From Flectonema sp. DT1601 (taxonomy: Eukaryota > Euglenozoa > Diplonemea > Diplonemida > Diplonemidae): a DNA stretch of 64,000 bases. Below the pieces are notes generated by a model, which did no database searches, was not told where the DNA came from, and saw only the letters and a list, made by a program, of their open reading frames with translations. The position numbers and the translations under genes were made by a program. Each line of letters starts with the position of its first letter. Within the stretch, counting starts at the first letter, position 1. The DNA lies in assembly GCA_964019425.1 (NCBI GenBank), contig OZ025804.1:620001-684000 (forward strand), written 5' to 3'. Below are positions 63,101-64,000 of the stretch, one piece after another.

Positions 63101-64000
63101 TCTGAACTTCTTATCCAGATCGATTCCCTGTCAGAGACATCGTCATCAATGAATATCTTGGAAGAGGAATATACGAAACTATCGAAATGTAACTCAGAAA
63201 TGATTGACCTGAATGAGAAAAACAAACAAGAGAATGAACAATTAAAAAAAAAGGTAACTTTCTTAGAAGAAGGGAACGCCACCTGTCTGGAACTACAAGA
63301 ACAGATCGACGCGTTGAACGAGAAATGTTCCGAAAGTGAAAACGAGCTTCAAACTCTTTATAACGAAAGATCATCAGTATTAACAGCAGCGACAGAAGTA
63401 CGCGACCGCTTCGTTTCCGAAGCGTCTCAGGCAGAAATAGATCACAAAAAGAAAATATCTGAATTACAATTTAGAATAGCATCCCTCACTGATATTGAAA
63501 ACAGCAAAGTCTCTACCGTTCAACAAGAAGCAGTGACAAAGATAAATTCAGCGAGGGCTGAAACTGCTGCGGCGAAGCTCGACTTAGAAAGTCTTCAGAT
63601 TGAATGTGATAAAATAAAAACTGATAACGAAATAAAAGTAAAATCAATTCAAAGTAATGAAACTGAAATACAACATACGCTGCAGACAACACGAGAAGAA
63701 CTGAACAACCTATCAGAGAACCACTCTCTAATTCAAGAAAAATATAAAACTCAACTCACAACGTTAACAGAACTCCGCAGGGACGTATTTGTTTTGCAAG
63801 AAAAACTTCAGGACAGCAATAATAAAAACATCCCAGCAGACACAATAAACCGAATGCTTCACAGCGAGAGACCAATGAAAGATTTATTCCTAGTCTCCTC
63901 CAGTACTCAGGCTACTGTAATCTCTGTTGATGCTTCTACTCAGGCAACAGAGTCGCATAAAAAACCAAGTTCTGTAGGAATTGAACTGGACTGTATTTTA
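60103..64000 (+). CDS. Giant coiled-coil protein, partial (3' end outside window)
   Basis: The frame is open from ATG 60103 to the window edge, 1,299 codons with no stop. After a Ser-rich, disordered N-terminus (MVDASSVASVSSIGSRNGF) almost everything is heptad-type coiled coil with Leu/Glu/Ser/Asn. A short Pro-rich break (TTSNNVTPPPQDASPAQLPG) divides it near residue 170. About 50 residues beginning VSELEQTIESLSLQ are repeated near residues 426 and 627, with a third partial copy near 480. Such proteins build flagellar, Golgi or cytoskeletal linkers. No named family can be assigned. No intron seen. Confidence 0.8.

Noticed and set aside
61326-63374. Minus-strand Ser-rich frames up to 152 residues
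   Set aside because: Shadows of the + strand coiled-coil gene; the Ser-rich composition comes from complementing Glu/Leu codons.

Overview
The window is nuclear DNA of a eukaryotic microbe. It has spliced genes with GT-AG introns, cyclophilin, RACK1, ARL6 and TFIID-subunit homologues, and very A/T-rich intergenic DNA full of A and T runs of 15 to 45 bases. From about 14.7 kb to the right edge all 24 genes I can support lie on the + strand. Many have a T-rich tract and an AG just upstream of the start codon, which would fit trans-splicing of polycistronic transcripts. Two neighbouring genes resemble the PPR-type F1-ATPase subunit p18 known from Euglenozoa, and there is a UDP-rhamnose-type epimerase/reductase and a BBS GTPase. 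A flagellate of the Euglenozoa (diplonemid- or bodonid-like) is my best inference. I found no spliced-leader gene, so this is not proven.

Region 1 (1 to about 14.4 kb) is a mobile-element island with no clear host gene. It holds a foldback element (61-1040), a 17-bp-period array, a 223-bp tandem duplication, and a 5'-truncated restriction-like-endonuclease (RLE) LINE on the minus strand. A pogo/Tc1-like DNA transposon with TA target duplications (2635-5041) has landed in the last codons of that LINE. Loose transposon ends follow, then a 4.7-kb inverted repeat (8952-13694) whose arms were themselves invaded by short repeats.

Region 2 (14.7-35.5 kb) is the dense gene cluster: a two-domain glutaminyl cyclase, an EF-hand/coiled-coil protein, TAF7, an ER cyclophilin ending in NDEL, a UER1-like epimerase/reductase, small genes, two near-identical p18-like genes, an EF-hand protein, ARL6/BBS3, three tandem RACK1 genes with gene-conversion patterns, and a TRF4-type nucleotidyltransferase.

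Region 3 (35.5-64 kb) is sparser. It has two elements with GGGAAAACC termini (one noncoding with tRNA-like pieces, one carrying a decayed Mutator-type transposase inside a host intron), two copies of an 18S-rRNA-like fragment, a PP2C phosphatase, a luminal Cys-rich protein ending in PDEL, several lineage-specific proteins, a candidate 119-nt ncRNA, a Ser/Thr-rich type I surface protein, and the start of a giant coiled-coil protein that leaves the window.

No operon-like functional grouping is evident. Several products belong to the secretory pathway and cell surface (glutaminyl cyclase, NDEL cyclophilin, PDEL protein, Lys-rich membrane protein, sugar-nucleotide enzyme, surface receptor), others to the flagellum and cytoskeleton (ARL6, coiled-coil proteins) and mitochondria (p18-like pair). 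No CRISPR, LTR retroelement or Polinton was recognised.
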